A stretch of DNA of 64,000 bases from Cyathus striatus (lineage: Eukaryota > Basidiomycota > Agaricomycetes > Agaricales > Nidulariaceae): contig JAOVFP010000014.1 of assembly GCA_025738555.1 (NCBI GenBank), positions 930,001 through 994,000 on the forward strand. Direction: 5' to 3'. The position numbers and the translations under genes are program-made. Of this stretch, positions 34,709 to 46,559 are shown one piece after another. How positions within the stretch are numbered: the stretch's first letter is position 1; each line of letters starts with the position of its first letter. Under the pieces are notes generated by a model that saw only the letters and a program-made list of their open reading frames with translations, was not told where the DNA came from and made no database searches.

Positions 34709-36631
34709 TCAACTGATGGTAGTCGAACTACATCTGTTAAACGGAAAGAATGATCCTCCTCTTGTAGACTCCCCCTCGCTGTGAGACTGTATATACAGTG
34801 GTAAAAATAAAGTAATACGGATCGAAAGAAGGTGCCGCTTACACGCTAACAACTGAAATGACATATACTTCATTGAACACATATTAGAACATTGCATTAC
34901 TTCAAGGTAGGAACAACACACAGCACTTACGATGGGTATTAACAAATAAAGGTATTATGCTAAATGAATTACACTGCTTAGCCGAATTATAATAACGTAG
35001 AAATCAACACGCACTAGCAATATGTTCCTAATAGGAAATGATACTAGCCCCCATTCCTTTATGAACATGAATCGTTTTAAATCTGAACGGAGTACACACG
35101 CACCATAAATATGGTAAGAAGTGCACAGACACTAGAATACACAATTAATAGGTAACACCAGAAAAGCAGTCGTTAGTTATCATACCTTGTTGCTGCAGCT
35201 CGATTGATGGCATAAACAATAAATTTGCTCAGAAGAGAATGTGTACTGCTGCGAGTCTCAGATAAGCCTGGTAAGTGCGTCGATTTACAAATGTTACATA
35301 CGAATTAATTCCAGAGCGATTTCTTTGAAATATAAATGAAAAGGAGGCTGCAATAGCCACATCACATGCAGCGGCGGAAACCCCTTGTATAACAATCATT
35401 TTCTATGCAAGAGGATTAGTAAGTCAGAACACTGCCACCTTCAGCCAAATTTATAAACATACAAACGCTATAGAATAAAGTATTATGAGATTGGGAAATG
35501 TTTTCGCCTGTCCCCTGTCGAAGTTGACGGTTGGCATCGCTACATGGAATCAAGTTCATAGTGAGAATGTACACACATGAGAGCTACTTGTGCTACCGAG
35601 TGAAAAGTTAGCTGGTTGAAGTGTTCCGGAATCAAAAGAACACACCTATCCCTGATGCTGTTATAGAAGTTCGTAAATAAGCAATGTGATAGAATGCATT
35701 GCCAAAGGACTTACCAATTTGTAATATAGACAGTAGCACAATAGGATATGCAAGAAGTCGATAATGTTTCGCAAAGTGGCCGGTTACTATCATTCAGGAT
35801 ATGTTATCGTTCATATATTACATTGCAATGAAGTTAGAAACTTACGACTCCAGATACGGGATGCATAGAATCTATGGACATTGGGATGTGAATGTGAATA
35901 TAAAAATTGTGGCTAGATTAATCGTTAGGGTGGCTCACAATTGGGCCACAAATGCGGTAAGATACTGAATGGAAGCGGCTAAGGTGTTATTGAACCACCA
36001 GAGTACAATGATATATGAGCTTACGATGCCCATGTATTTTCCCTACATGAAAATCAGTAGATGCAGTAGAACATATATAATCGAATGATTACTTACTATA
36101 GCGGATCTATTCGAGATTAACTTATATGATTCACACTGTAGATCATAAAAGCAAGAATGTACCCCGTAATTTCATCAAACAACTTTTCCTTACCAAACTT
36201 AAAGATGAAGTACTCATACACTTGGTAACTGGCACACACAATTTCAAGTGTGGCTAGGGTACTTCAGTCGAAGATATCAGTAGCAGAAATATTACTATTG
36301 GAAACACGTACACCAATAGGATGACCATCCCCTTCACTAAATATGTATCGCCATTCGAGTAACGCTTGAAGTATTGTAATACCATGGTCTATTATAATTG
36401 TAATTGAAGGGGATTGCGTTGAACATGGGCTCATACCATCGCAGTTCCGTAAATGCTTTGGAATTCCGAGACATCAATAATAACATTTCACAGGTGGAGA
36501 AACAAAACATACATTGAATTTACCATTGAAGCGATTAATTGCATTCCGTACCTCCCCCCGAATGAAGGCACGATTTTTGGATCCGGCATATCCATGAATA
36601 TTTGATTCATGATTGTTTGTTCAGCTAACAT
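34709..36631 (-). CDS. DUF6534-like seven-helix membrane protein
   Basis: About a dozen very short exons were assembled by following splice sites. From the start at 36631 (MLAEQTIMNQIF): SIYGTAM, then QYFKRYSNGDTYLVKGMVI, TLEIVCASYQVYEYFIFKF, YLTAFVAQLFYASRIWS, TGHFAKHYRLLAYPIVLLS, IQGVSAAACDVAIAASFSFI and STHSLLSKFIVYAINRAA. These match in order the landmarks of the Agaricomycete family of polytopic proteins with a C-terminal DUF6534 domain (LYG...YF-RYP, W-L-D, AF-VQ-FF-WRIW, AADV-IAASLSYYL, L-L-YTINTG). The function of the family is unknown; many members occur per mushroom genome. Some exon ends (near 36100, 35500 and after 35000) are uncertain and the C-terminus to 34709 is tentative, so decay cannot be excluded. 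Confidence 0.7.
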
Positions 36632-38214
36632 GGCAGAGGATGGGGAGTTGGAGACTTGGAGTGCGTAGCTTGTTACATATACATTGTATGATGTTTTATA
36701 TAAGGAATCGTAGGGGGGAAATATCCGTGATTTTTGTCATTATCTGACAGACCTGAGAGGGACGAACATAAACCTGGAATGACGAATTGGCAAAAATTCT
36801 CTGGGCGAGATGTGCAACGAAACGCGTGACTATGTGTTGAATTGAACGTCATACAACATTCAAATGTCGCTGTCAAGTTGTTGTTCTATTTGTTATTCTA
36901 AGTCTTACGGTTGGTAGTGGCAAGAGGATTTCCAACGAACGACGGCAATTGAAATTTCGAAATTTTCATGGAGTCCTGTGTCCCTATACCTATTACCTTC
37001 GGCATCATTCTGTTAATATGTAATACTAATACTGCGTACTTTTATTCTTCATGTTCGGTGGCGAATGCTATATCAAATTCAAAATTTAAATTTACTAACA
37101 ACCATACAATGCTTTACATGACAGCGGAAGCCCAAAGGAGTCTAATCATCATATAGATTACTTACATGTCTAGCATCCTCCCGGGGGATCGAACACAAAA
37201 AGGCATACAAGGTTTTAAGATAAAGATCATCGCTGAAATCTGAGACCCTACTCATCTTGCAGCTAATTATCGCTTTAAATAACAAATCGGTTGGAAACAA
37301 TTATACTGTAATTGCCAAAATATACCCAGTCATCCTATTTTAGTCTTACACTCATTCGAAAAACCAAAGCTACACGCTCTGGAGAGCTACAAAACGAAAG
37401 TTTTTCTCCCAGAATTTGTGCGAATGCGTTCTATACGCTGTTGTTAACCGTTGTACATAGACGTCCTGTAAATGTTTTTGCTTGTGCTCATTTTAACTCC
37501 CAAATTTAAAGACTGTATCGATGAAAAGGGCCCGAACGCAAAATATAGATACAGTGTCTCCTGATTCGATAAGAAGAAGGTAGGCATAGTGTTAGTACTG
37601 TTTTACCCGCTCATCCTGTATGATACTTAAATACCTTTTGTTTTATCTGCCAGAGACACTGTACTGTGGCTCAGTATACGATTTTTTGAAAGCGCCACAC
37701 TAGACTCGAGGAGAAATGATCAAAAAATTATGTCCATACCGACGGAAGACAAAGGAAGATCATGATTAAGGAATCAACGATCCCACTGATCCTACCTGTC
37801 TTGTGTAGAGCACGCAGTTTGCCTGCGATGCGAATCTCGTGTTTTTCATTATCGTACCACATTTCATTCTTTCTGTCGCTTACTCATACATACCGCATTC
37901 ATTAGCTACTTAAACTGTCGTACGTACACTCATTGAATCCAGGTTTTCGTTACCCCCGTTTCAATTCGTATCGTACCTTATTAGAACTGGAGGATGGACG
38001 GACGTCCATCGACTCGCATATTCTTTGTCGAGAAGATACCCCCAAGCTAGTATCTTCCTCCACACTTGTAGTTTACATCCTAAGGTTATCATTTTGTACG
38101 ATTCTATTGCGGTAACTTGAAACATATTGAATAGACTATACACCGAGAATTGTTCAGTCGTAGTTATACATAAATGACTTAAGCAGTCAAAAAGTTACAC
38201 AAAAGATATTGAAA
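36632..38214. other. Intergenic; nothing recognised
   Basis: Only chance frames are seen. A loosely inverted pair (ACAGTGTCTC near 37550, GAGACACTGT near 37653) flanks a 90-base segment. No gene is supported. Confidence 0.4.
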
Positions 38215-38288
38215 TGAGTTAACCCAGGCTCGAACTGAGGACCTTCTGTGTGTTAGACAGATGCGATAACCAACTACGCCATCGACCC
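38215..38288 (-). tRNA. tRNA-Val (anticodon AAC)
   Basis: The minus strand folds as a full cloverleaf: acceptor GGGTCGA with TTAACTC, D arm with GCGTAGTTGGTTATCGC, anticodon stem TCTGT/ACAGA closing the loop CTAACAC (anticodon AAC, U33 present), variable loop AGGTC and T arm CTCAG-TTCGAGC-CTGGG. Box A and box B are intact and there is no intron. One acceptor pair (C with A) is mismatched and two are G-U. This gene is the evident ancestor of the SINE heads elsewhere in the window. Confidence 0.85.
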
Positions 38289-38875
38289 ATTGATAAATGT
38301 GCGGCGCACATGGCTTCTGATAAGTAGAATTCTTGAGTCACCGTGTTTTGCTAAGCCATTGAACCTGAGCTCTCTCATAATTGTTCAAAGTCTCACACAA
38401 CATCGTCTCTCGCCATCTCTCTCCAGCCAAGTTTAAATCTCAATTTTGTTTTACAATTTCTATTCGCTTATTTCAAAAAATCTGTTGCATACATTCACTG
38501 CTTCCTTCCAACAACCGCTACTACCAACATTAAACAGTCAGCTTCTACTTTACGTTTATCCAGCAAGTCTCCTGCTCTGCTAACAACACCGCCCATCCCT
38601 ATCCTTACAGGCGATGAAGCTATGCAGACATACAAGAATCATAGATATTACGCCGGAGATTCCGCACCGGCTCTCCTGTGCAGCAATGAGCGGGAGTATG
38701 TTTAGGAGATTAGGAGACAAGACGCATTACCGGTAGCATGCGCATACGAAGGGTGCATGTGCAAGTGCACAAGGATGAATGCACATTATGTCGTTCCGTA
38801 TTCAGAGAAACACCGCTCGCGCGAACGAACAGAAATGAGATGAAGAACGGTCATACACCCATCCATTCTACTTAG
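38289..38875. other. Intergenic; nothing recognised
   Basis: There is no supported gene. Near 38745-38790 several short inverted words (TGTGCATT-type) cluster. Confidence 0.35.
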
Positions 38876-40060
38876 AACCATTCAGACCTGGGGTTCGATG
38901 TTTCTTCTCCTATTAACAGATTTCCACGTACGGGCACTTTTTCACAGAAAAAGTCTACGCGAGATTGATGCAGGTGGGTTCACGGTGGAGAGCTAGAAAG
39001 AGCGCTAGTAAGTGAAAGAAAGGCGAGGAGGGAGAATAGAGGCACCAGCAGAAGGAGGTCGGGCGTATGACGAAGGAGAACAGAGGATGAAGGAAGGGAA
39101 CAAGACTAGGTAAACTTACTGCTTGACCTTGACCTCGCTCATCTTTCATACACCGGCACCCACTCCCATCGTAGTTGAGTCCCAACCAAGCGCGCGACGT
39201 TCCCAGGGACAGCTGCCCATATCTTATCGCGTGCCGAGGCATACTCAGAGCAGCCAGCTCTCAGTCTATTTCGATGTGTGTGTGCGTGCGTTTTTGAGGT
39301 GGGGTAGTGTGCTGTTGGGAAGGGGTTAGCGAGGTCAAAACAAAGGAAGAGGAGGGAGGTAGTAGACGATGAGAAAGGAACAAAAAGATGGCAGGTGGAG
39401 AAGCAACAGATAAAGGTGGGGAGGTAACGAGCCAGCAGATGAAATAAGTAGGGAAGGAATCGAGGTAGAGGTAGTAAGCGAGGTGTTGAGGGGGAATGTT
39501 GAGAAAGGGAGGGAGGGCAAAGAAGGGGCAGACGAAGATAAGCGAGATACTAGAAATAACGTACCGTGAGTCCGGCCCCGTACATGTGTATTCGACAGCT
39601 TTCCCTACGTCTGAGAAGACGTGTATCCCATAATCCCATAGACAATATCTCTTGACACCCTTCCTAGCGGCTGATCTCTGTTATAACATGTGAGGCATGT
39701 GAGGAGGCGTTGCTCCATCCGGCATCAGTGGTACGTCAGCAGTCAGTGAGAACAAGAGCTTCATTGTGTTGTGCTGCAGAGATTGCGAAAGACGACTTTG
39801 TAACTTGTTTGAAGTTTCGTACGACATTCAATTGAGAGAAGTATTCGAACATAGCTGAAGAGCATAGAACGCCATGATGACTGCAAGAGCGAAGAGAGAA
39901 GTAAGCCGGCCGTACTAACCAAACACCACCAAACACCTCTTCTCCACACCACAGCCACGTGTGCACGCTCGACAATGGGTCGACGGCATAGTTGGTTATC
40001 GCACACAAAATGTTCTCAGTTCGAGCCTGGGGAGACACATATAGAAGTAGCCTAGGTTCT
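38876..40060 (+). repeat. Composite repeat R1, copy A, ending in a SINE head
   Basis: This unit shares, in order, landmarks with copies at about 46560-48240 and 59120-60500: GCGAGATTGATG, TTGACCTTGACCTCGCT, GTGCTGTTGGGAAGGGGTTA, AACATGTGAGGCATGTGAGG, a TACGACATTCAATTG word and ACACCACCAAACA, then the tRNA-Val-like head at 39977. All copies have the same orientation relative to the head. No intact reading frame runs through it. Confidence 0.7.
39977..40037 (+). repeat. tRNA-Val-derived SINE head, copy 1
   Basis: The sequence matches the tRNA-Val(AAC) gene from its 5' end through box A, lacks the 5' half of the anticodon stem and the anticodon, and resumes at CACA-AAA before a box B (GTTCTCAGTTCGAGCCTGGG). 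It cannot be a working tRNA. Confidence 0.8.
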
Positions 40061-41475
40061 CACCTTTTCATTCAAATGCCTGAATTAGTGTTTTACACGG
40101 GCCATGACCAGAAGAAAAACAAAAACTTCACTTCCGAATAGTAGTTAAGTAGATAACGGTCAGATAGCGGGCACCCGGTCTGTGAATTGCTGGAGAGAAT
40201 TGGAAGGGCGAGGAGCTTTCGGAGCTGCGACCGAGACACTAGGGGACCGCTCTGTGCAGGGGAGCAGAAGCGGCTCGTAAATAGTCCCCGAGTTCTTGGG
40301 ACTGCTCCCGGAAACTCCTAAGTCCGGACCTAAGTTTGTGTTACCTATTGACCTATTCGTCTTACGATTGAAGTCACTTGTAGGGTTTTTAACAGTCATT
40401 TTAAAGTTCATGTAGTGTACTATGTATACTGATGGGGTCAAACAAAAAGGCTACCAGCTACTATAATTATGGGAAGAGGCTTCGAGTGTATTGATTACAG
40501 ATGTGTCTACTCGTCTTGTAAGGTACTGTCACTGCTATAAAGTTCATATGAATGGATAGATCTAATGTGATAAATCACAAAAGAGGCGGATATCTAGACT
40601 GAAAATATGGGTATTACTGTTCAAACTAAAGAAGCCATAGGTGGTGATATTAATTACATCTTCGCCTACTTGTTCTTTAAGGTTCTTGTTTTCTTGTAAC
40701 TTTGGGTGTAGCACAAATTTCGAAAAGTTAGATGATTGGAAAGGAAAGTGTACATCCCTAGCAGTAGCCAGAGTATTGCGCCGTATTCGAAGAGTTGACT
40801 AAAAAGCAACTGTAGGTTAGTACAGTTTTGTGTGAGCCTTTCGTTGGCGTTCCCGATGTTAATTATATTAATTCACTCATGTTTAATGTTATATATGCGT
40901 ATTTAGTACTTTTGTTCACCTGCATCTTTAGGCTTTTTAGTTGTATATCTTCATTTGTTTCGTTACCATTCGGCTTAACATTCTCGGACATTCTTGTGTT
41001 TGACCTTGTACACTTAAATCTTTGTGCGCAATTACTATTATTTACGACAGAGATTATACCCGATGGGCCGAGTGGGTTGGTCACTTTCTTACGTTTGAAT
41101 GTATTTTGTTGGTGTTTTACCGTCACTTTAAATAACAGAGCTAATCCACTGCCAAAACAGTACCGTATCATAATGAATATAAATTGGTACTCTGAGAAGC
41201 CTTTTGGAAGTTATAAGGACTGGCATAGAGGCGGTTGAAGGATGGTAACACATTCAACACGACTCCAGCATCGTGGCGAGAAGAGAAGTTACGAAGGCTA
41301 ATTACCATCCACGAGGACTCTGAGGTTCTTTTTACTACTTAAAGCTTCAATCAACCAACCTCGTTTCCTTTCCACCCTCTTTTCACTACTCGTATCTTCT
41401 CGCCTACTCCATATTTCTTCACTGGTGGTTTCGAAAAGCATTTTCTTTTAAGCTATCTGGACCTTGCAATTCATA
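40061..41475. other. Intergenic; nothing recognised
   Basis: Frames at 40160-40441 (minus) and 40828-41238 (plus) have no motifs and an AT-driven composition. The 100 bases before 41476 are pyrimidine-rich and may be the SET gene promoter. Confidence 0.4.
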
Positions 41476-43005
41476 ATGAAGCCTGGCTTTCTTAATAAAA
41501 AGATGCCAAATCGGAACATTGCAGAGCCACAGAAAGGTCATCCAAATACACCAGGTGCGCAAGATATCTATCAAATAGAGCCTCCAATTCATCTCTTACC
41601 GCTGTTGATTATTATGGCCTCGTTACTTTCTTTAGATACCACAAGTTACGTTATCTCCTCTCATGTCCCAGACGCTCAGATTGTAGCATTCGGTAATGTA
41701 TTCATTCATGCGTTTATCCATCAGACTAATATGTATGTGACACTAGAGGCTCGTTACTGGAGCGCTTATCTCAAGGAAGTGATATGTAGCGCTCGCATTC
41801 AAGTACTTCAGGATCCAAACTCCAGCCCCACCCACCCTAGTGCTCTCATTTTCACCCGCGTTCCACCCACTTCAACTGATGTATATGGCACGAGTGAATG
41901 CATCTTCTACTCTCGCACTAAGCTGCGTCTCTTGAATATACCAAACTTTCCACGCTCACCCACTCCTCTGGATCAGCCATCTGCAGCGTACGAAATTCGG
42001 GATACGGGATCGAAAGGATTGGGAATGTTTGCTATGCGCACATTGAAAACTGGCGATCTGATTCTTGTCGAGAGACCTTTGATAGTTCTCCCTACTAATG
42101 TGGACCTCAGCGGTGTCAGCGAATGTCCAGATTTTGTCCGCATACTATCGAAAAGTTTGCAAGGGACAAATACGACACTTCTGAGTTTGGTAGAGCCTAT
42201 GATGGTGGAAACTATGGCACGTATGAGCAAGGAGAACCGGGACGATTATATGGCGCTTGCAAATGCTCATTCGAATGATGGAACTCCGACGTTGGCTGCG
42301 ATTTGGAGGACTAATGTATTCGAGTTTCCAGGATTAAGTGAGGAGGGAAATGAACAGTATGGGGCTATTCTTAAAGAAATGTCGAGGATCAACCACAGGT
42401 TCTTCCTTTCTATCTTTTGGTTTGTCGATACTGATGATGTTACTCAAAGCTGCCGTCCGAACTGCACACACAATTTTGACATAGCCTCATTTTCATTCGA
42501 ACTGCGAGCAACGAAGACCATCGCTGTAGGAGAGGAGATTTTATACAGCTATTGCAATATTGGTATTCCTACTGAAAACCGTCAAGCTGCGCTCATGCCA
42601 TATGGCTTTGCGTGTACTTGTCAATCTTGCTGTCCGACCCCCACAAACCCGTGTAACGATACTATACGTTCTTCCATCCCAGCTCGAGTAGACACACTAT
42701 GGTCCCGAAGTCGTGAAATCCTTTCGCAAACTATTCCTGATCGCCAAATTGTGCTAGGACTTTATAATGATTATACCTTGCTCTTGCGTGATTTGGAGCA
42801 GGAAGGAATGGATGGGTATGATTGGTACCTACAGGTTATGGATACTCGTGTTGGGTTATGCGTGTGCTTGAGTTATCTGGCTAGGGCTTCTTCATCTTGG
42901 GTTCAGGAGAGGAGGTGGAAAGAGGAGCAGATGCGGTATAGAGATATTGTTTTGAGGCTCTTTTTGGCACATCGTGGAAGCTCTTGGATGAAGCCCTCAT
43001 TATGA
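41476..43005 (+). CDS. SET-domain protein, SMYD-like
   Basis: A near-continuous frame encodes a SET-domain methyltransferase-like protein. Seen in order: SET N-part YEIRDTGSKGLGMFAMRTL with VERPLIVLP, a helical insert, the SET core IN-H-S-C-R-P-N-C, AVGEEILYSY and the post-SET zinc motif YGFACTCQSCC. The core is split by a 51 bp intron (42399-42449, GTTCTT...CAAAG); splicing restores NHSCRPNC, the methyl-donor and catalytic pocket motif. Because 51 is divisible by three and has no stop, unspliced RNA stays open but gains 17 residues in that motif. About 490 residues when spliced. The start at 41476 is the first ATG; the N-terminal 160 residues have no recognised domain and the true start could be further in. 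Such fungal proteins usually methylate lysines; the substrate is unknown. Confidence 0.82.
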   Translation: MKPGFLNKKMPNRNIAEPQKGHPNTPGAQDIYQIEPPIHLLPLLIIMASLLSLDTTSYVISSHVPDAQIVAFGNVFIHAFIHQTNMYVTLEARYWSAYLKEVICSARIQVLQDPNSSPTHPSALIFTRVPPTSTDVYGTSECIFYSRTKLRLLNIPNFPRSPTPLDQPSAAYEIRDTGSKGLGMFAMRTLKTGDLILVERPLIVLPTNVDLSGVSECPDFVRILSKSLQGTNTTLLSLVEPMMVETMARMSKENRDDYMALANAHSNDGTPTLAAIWRTNVFEFPGLSEEGNEQYGAILKEMSRINHRFFLSIFWFVDTDDVTQSCRPNCTHNFDIASFSFELRATKTIAVGEEILYSYCNIGIPTENRQAALMPYGFACTCQSCCPTPTNPCNDTIRSSIPARVDTLWSRSREILSQTIPDRQIVLGLYNDYTLLLRDLEQEGMDGYDWYLQVMDTRVGLCVCLSYLARASSSWVQERRWKEEQMRYRDIVLRLFLAHRGSSWMKPSL

Positions 43006-44542
43006 AAGGGCGTCGACGAGGTTATGTATTATCGGGGATCTTGGACACTGAAAGTACATACTACTTGATGACCTTCAGCAGTAGCAGTAGGATAAGTAGA
43101 TGTAGTAATTAGGTGAACTGTGGCTATAGTTCTAGTATCTTGGACGACACTTCAACAGCAGCCAGCCGCTGAAAAACTGAAATCGGAATTGGAATCTACG
43201 TACAGTTTTTTGCCCATCAGTGGGGTATGACGTAAACCTTGGATAGAGCGGTATTAGCAGCGTCTTGAAGTAAATTGGGAGTTTTCGAGAGAGTGTATGA
43301 CCAGGGAAGACTGATATTTGTATGCATTGGACATATCTGGAGAAATTGGATGATCAATTGTAAACCATAAGATAGTACGCCACTAGATCCACACTGACTG
43401 AATAGAATATGGTATAAGGATTAAGTCAATACTACCTCGTGAAGTCGAGGCAGAGAAATACTGACTCATCCATTCTGGGCCATAAACATAACGGGTGCAC
43501 ATGAAGTCTGCGTGACTTCATGAGAAAATGACCGCTCCCATACGACTGGTTCAGTGCAAGTCTTCACCTTGAACTGCAATATTGTTTCCCTCCAACCCTA
43601 CTCTAAAAAACTCTTGGCTTTCAGTTCTTTTAATCCATTGGTAATCCCTGAATTCTATGATTAACTATGATGCTTATACCTCGCCGCCATCACTTATATC
43701 TCAAGCTGAAGGACATCTGTAGCAAGTATTCAGTGCATTTAATAGAGCGCCATGTTGTATCGCTTACATTTCGGTTCATATATCTCGCAAATACTTATAT
43801 CAAAGCTCATATTTATAGGTAAATTATTCTATTTACTGTAAAGAACTAAATAATTGCTTGAGTGTATACAGTTACCGCCGTACCGCATACCGGACGACCA
43901 CGCTCCGGTTAGTAAGCACTCAGTCTCGCTTAAGTCTAACCGAGAAGCCGCGGCGCCGGACACCGGAGCTCAATTATAATTGATGCGTTTGAGCGTGGTC
44001 GTTAGGTTTTCCATAGGTCTGTGCCCAAACTATGTACCACTGCCGTTTGAACATTCGACCATTAAGTCTTAAGCTTGCCACTTGTCAAGCACGTCAAGTT
44101 ATACACTCTTTCTCTCCGTATCTGGGTGGTTGAGACTTGTTCCTCGTATCAGACTCCATGTAAGCTCGAGTACACGAACACTCCCTTTTGTTTGAGTGCA
44201 TTTCTGCTCGGTTTTCCACTGAAATGATAGCTGCACTTATACAAGGCGTAGTCTGCTGAAATAAAACTAATAAGGCACCCCTTATACATGAGTACTGAGT
44301 CTGGACTCTATCAACTCAGCCTCGCCTGTTACATTTTATGTTTCCATTCTTGCTTAATATTTAGTGCTAAGCGCACCCATTCAAAAAATTAAAAGTAAAT
44401 GCTCTGTTATTGCGCTATTGCTTGTATTAAGAATATGGGTGAGTGACGGCTGTAAGTAGATTCCGAGTGTATACCTGATAATCGTCCCACAAAAGTTGAG
44501 TGGATTCCATGTATTCATAGCCATGCATGCATTCCCACCAAT
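43006..44542. other. Intergenic with a small foldback
   Basis: There is no supported gene. The only structure is the GC-rich inverted repeat at 43887-44004. Confidence 0.45.
43887..44004. repeat. GC-rich foldback, 118 bp
   Basis: Arms ACGACCACGCTC and GAGCGTGGTCGT enclose about 95 bases with several CCGG words. A related left-arm phrase, CCGGACAACCACGCTC, appears at about 60719 beside another CG-rich segment, so both may be ends of one older element family. Confidence 0.5.
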
Positions 44543-45115
44543 GAGTCGATGGCGTAGCTGGTTCTCGTACACAGAATGATCTCAGTTCGAGCGTGAGGAA
44601 ACCCATATATAAGTGTTTGGGCTATGTTTTTCGACTGATTGAAGTTATGATCTCCGTCGAAATATTTACTCTCGCCTACTAATTGAATCTCGTTAATAGC
44701 TGCATGTTTACGGAAATCATACAAGTTACAACCTCTCACACAAGCTGGTATGAAGTAAACCACAAGACGGGTAGGCTCAGAGGTATTATGTAACCACTAG
44801 TCGCTTATAGTCCTAGTGCTGTCTGGTCCGGTATTTTTTACTTACATCGTCAACGTCTATCATACGTTTCGGATTACTTATATGACCTCATAGGTTTCAT
44901 AGTAATAATTTAAAGCACAGCTACCTCCTTTGTAACTTTTTGTAGTAGTGGCGGGGATGGTCTCTTCACATGAACCTCATAACAAAAGTACCTTACAAGG
45001 CGAGAAGGCACATCTGTACTCAACATCGTCCGTGCTATTGTCGCATAGTGGATCGCCTCGAAAACGAGCTATATTTTTCTACATTCGATTTCATCAGTGT
45101 GCACCAAATAGGCTA
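44543..45115 (+). repeat. tRNA-Val-derived SINE, copy 2 (head and body)
   Basis: The head (44543-44605) has the same anticodon-arm deletion. The body continues with landmarks shared with the copies at 48510 and 60146: ACTCTCGCC, GAATCTCGTT, then CTACCTCCTTTGTAACTTTT, GAGAAGGCACATCTGTA and CATCAGTGTGCACCA. This copy is the most CpG-rich of the set. Confidence 0.7.
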
Positions 45116-46559
45116 ATGTAGGTATCGAGGCCTTTCAGCACACGACACGTTTATATACAACCTTTGAACACATCGTAGCGATGTGTGAGGTGGAGGTTGG
45201 CATTCCGTGTATTTTAAAACCTGAAAAGATTGTTAGCTTTAGGTTATAAAAAGGAAGGAATGAAGCGAAGAGGGAGGAGAGCATTGGTAGATTGAAAGTG
45301 AATCAACTCCGAACGGAGAGAAAGGAGGGAACAGGGTGGAAGGAAGGAAATAGTAGGAAGAAACGAAGGGTTACTGTACATATGCGGCCCACAGGGGCCT
45401 TCCTTCTCCACTGGTCCTCTTTTCGACACCTAGCCGAACGTTTCCCGCACCATGACCATGCGTGCACCACCACTGCAAGGGCTTTGGTCCGTGGTGTGTT
45501 TGAAGTGTTTAAAATGGTTGAAGTGGAGAGAATGCATTAATTCCGTGACTAAAGGAAGTAGAAAAGAAGGCTCTTGCAGGGATAGGGAATGCCTGAGAAG
45601 ACGAGAGCGAGATGAGATGGTAAGAGGGCGGCAAGAGGAAGCGAAGGAGGAAGAAAAGTGGACGATTCAGTGTGAACACGAAATGCCACGCAAATGAGCA
45701 CCGTTCAATCACGGCCATGGACCGTTCCAGACACACACTCCGATTTGGTGAATCGGATAGCCTACGACCCACAATCGCTGCCTCAACATACAATACGCCA
45801 ACATAACCACATCCACAGGAGGAAGATACTGACCCCAACTGCACGAGTCAACGAATCGAAGGATAACTCCGATCCCTATCCCTGTACAACCTCCCCGAGT
45901 TCCGATGGCCAACACTTCCCGTCCTGCTAGCAGCTTCCCGTGTACTATGTCAATGCACGGAGCGTTCATGTCCCTACACAGCGAGTGCGTGCACGATAGA
46001 AAATCCGGGTGGTGGTTGCACTAGAGAGTGTGTAAATACATGGACAAAAAGTGAGGAAGGATGGAGAATGAAAGAAAGCGAAGAGGAGGATGAAGTAGGA
46101 AGAAGTTTACTTACTTGACTTGCCCTTTCCCCACGCCCAGCTCGCTCGTCATCGCGTCATCCACCACCAGCACCTATTCTATTCGCACGTGTAACTCCAC
46201 ACCGATTCGCCAGCCATCCGGGAAACGTCTGGCTACTCTGTGTGGCGAGCAGGAGGGCTGTAGTGCGAAACACATCTCGTATTTGCTTTTAAGGTCGGAG
46301 TGCGGGGGCGAAGTGAGGTGTTGTACTGTTGTGACTTGTGAGAGGGTTAGCGAGGTGTCGAGGAAGGAAGAGAAGGAAAGGAGAGAAGGAAGTAAAGAGG
46401 TGCTGGATTGGAGAAGAGAGCTGAGGGACGAAGGGAGGAGTAAGTACTTGAAGGTAGAGATCGAAAATGGCCAATCACTCTCCCCACCCAATACCTATCC
46501 GTTAGACGCTCTAGAGCTGCACTCCGCACCTCGCCGTGTCGCCCATCCTCGTCCCAAGT
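45116..46559. repeat. Purine-rich degenerate repeat block with CxC-like fragment
   Basis: This segment resembles 58380-58890: long AG-rich stretches flank a short coding-like piece. Near 45430-45540 the frame reads HHDHAC, then VFEVFKMVE, aligned with CPCEWCAAK and FHRAFKVIE at 58650-58694; the Cys positions have changed to His or other residues here. No intact gene remains. Confidence 0.4.

Noticed and set aside
42399..42449. Reading the SET frame as a single exon without an intron
   Set aside because: The unspliced reading puts 17 residues in the invariant NHSCxPNC motif, and GT-AG ends restore it exactly.
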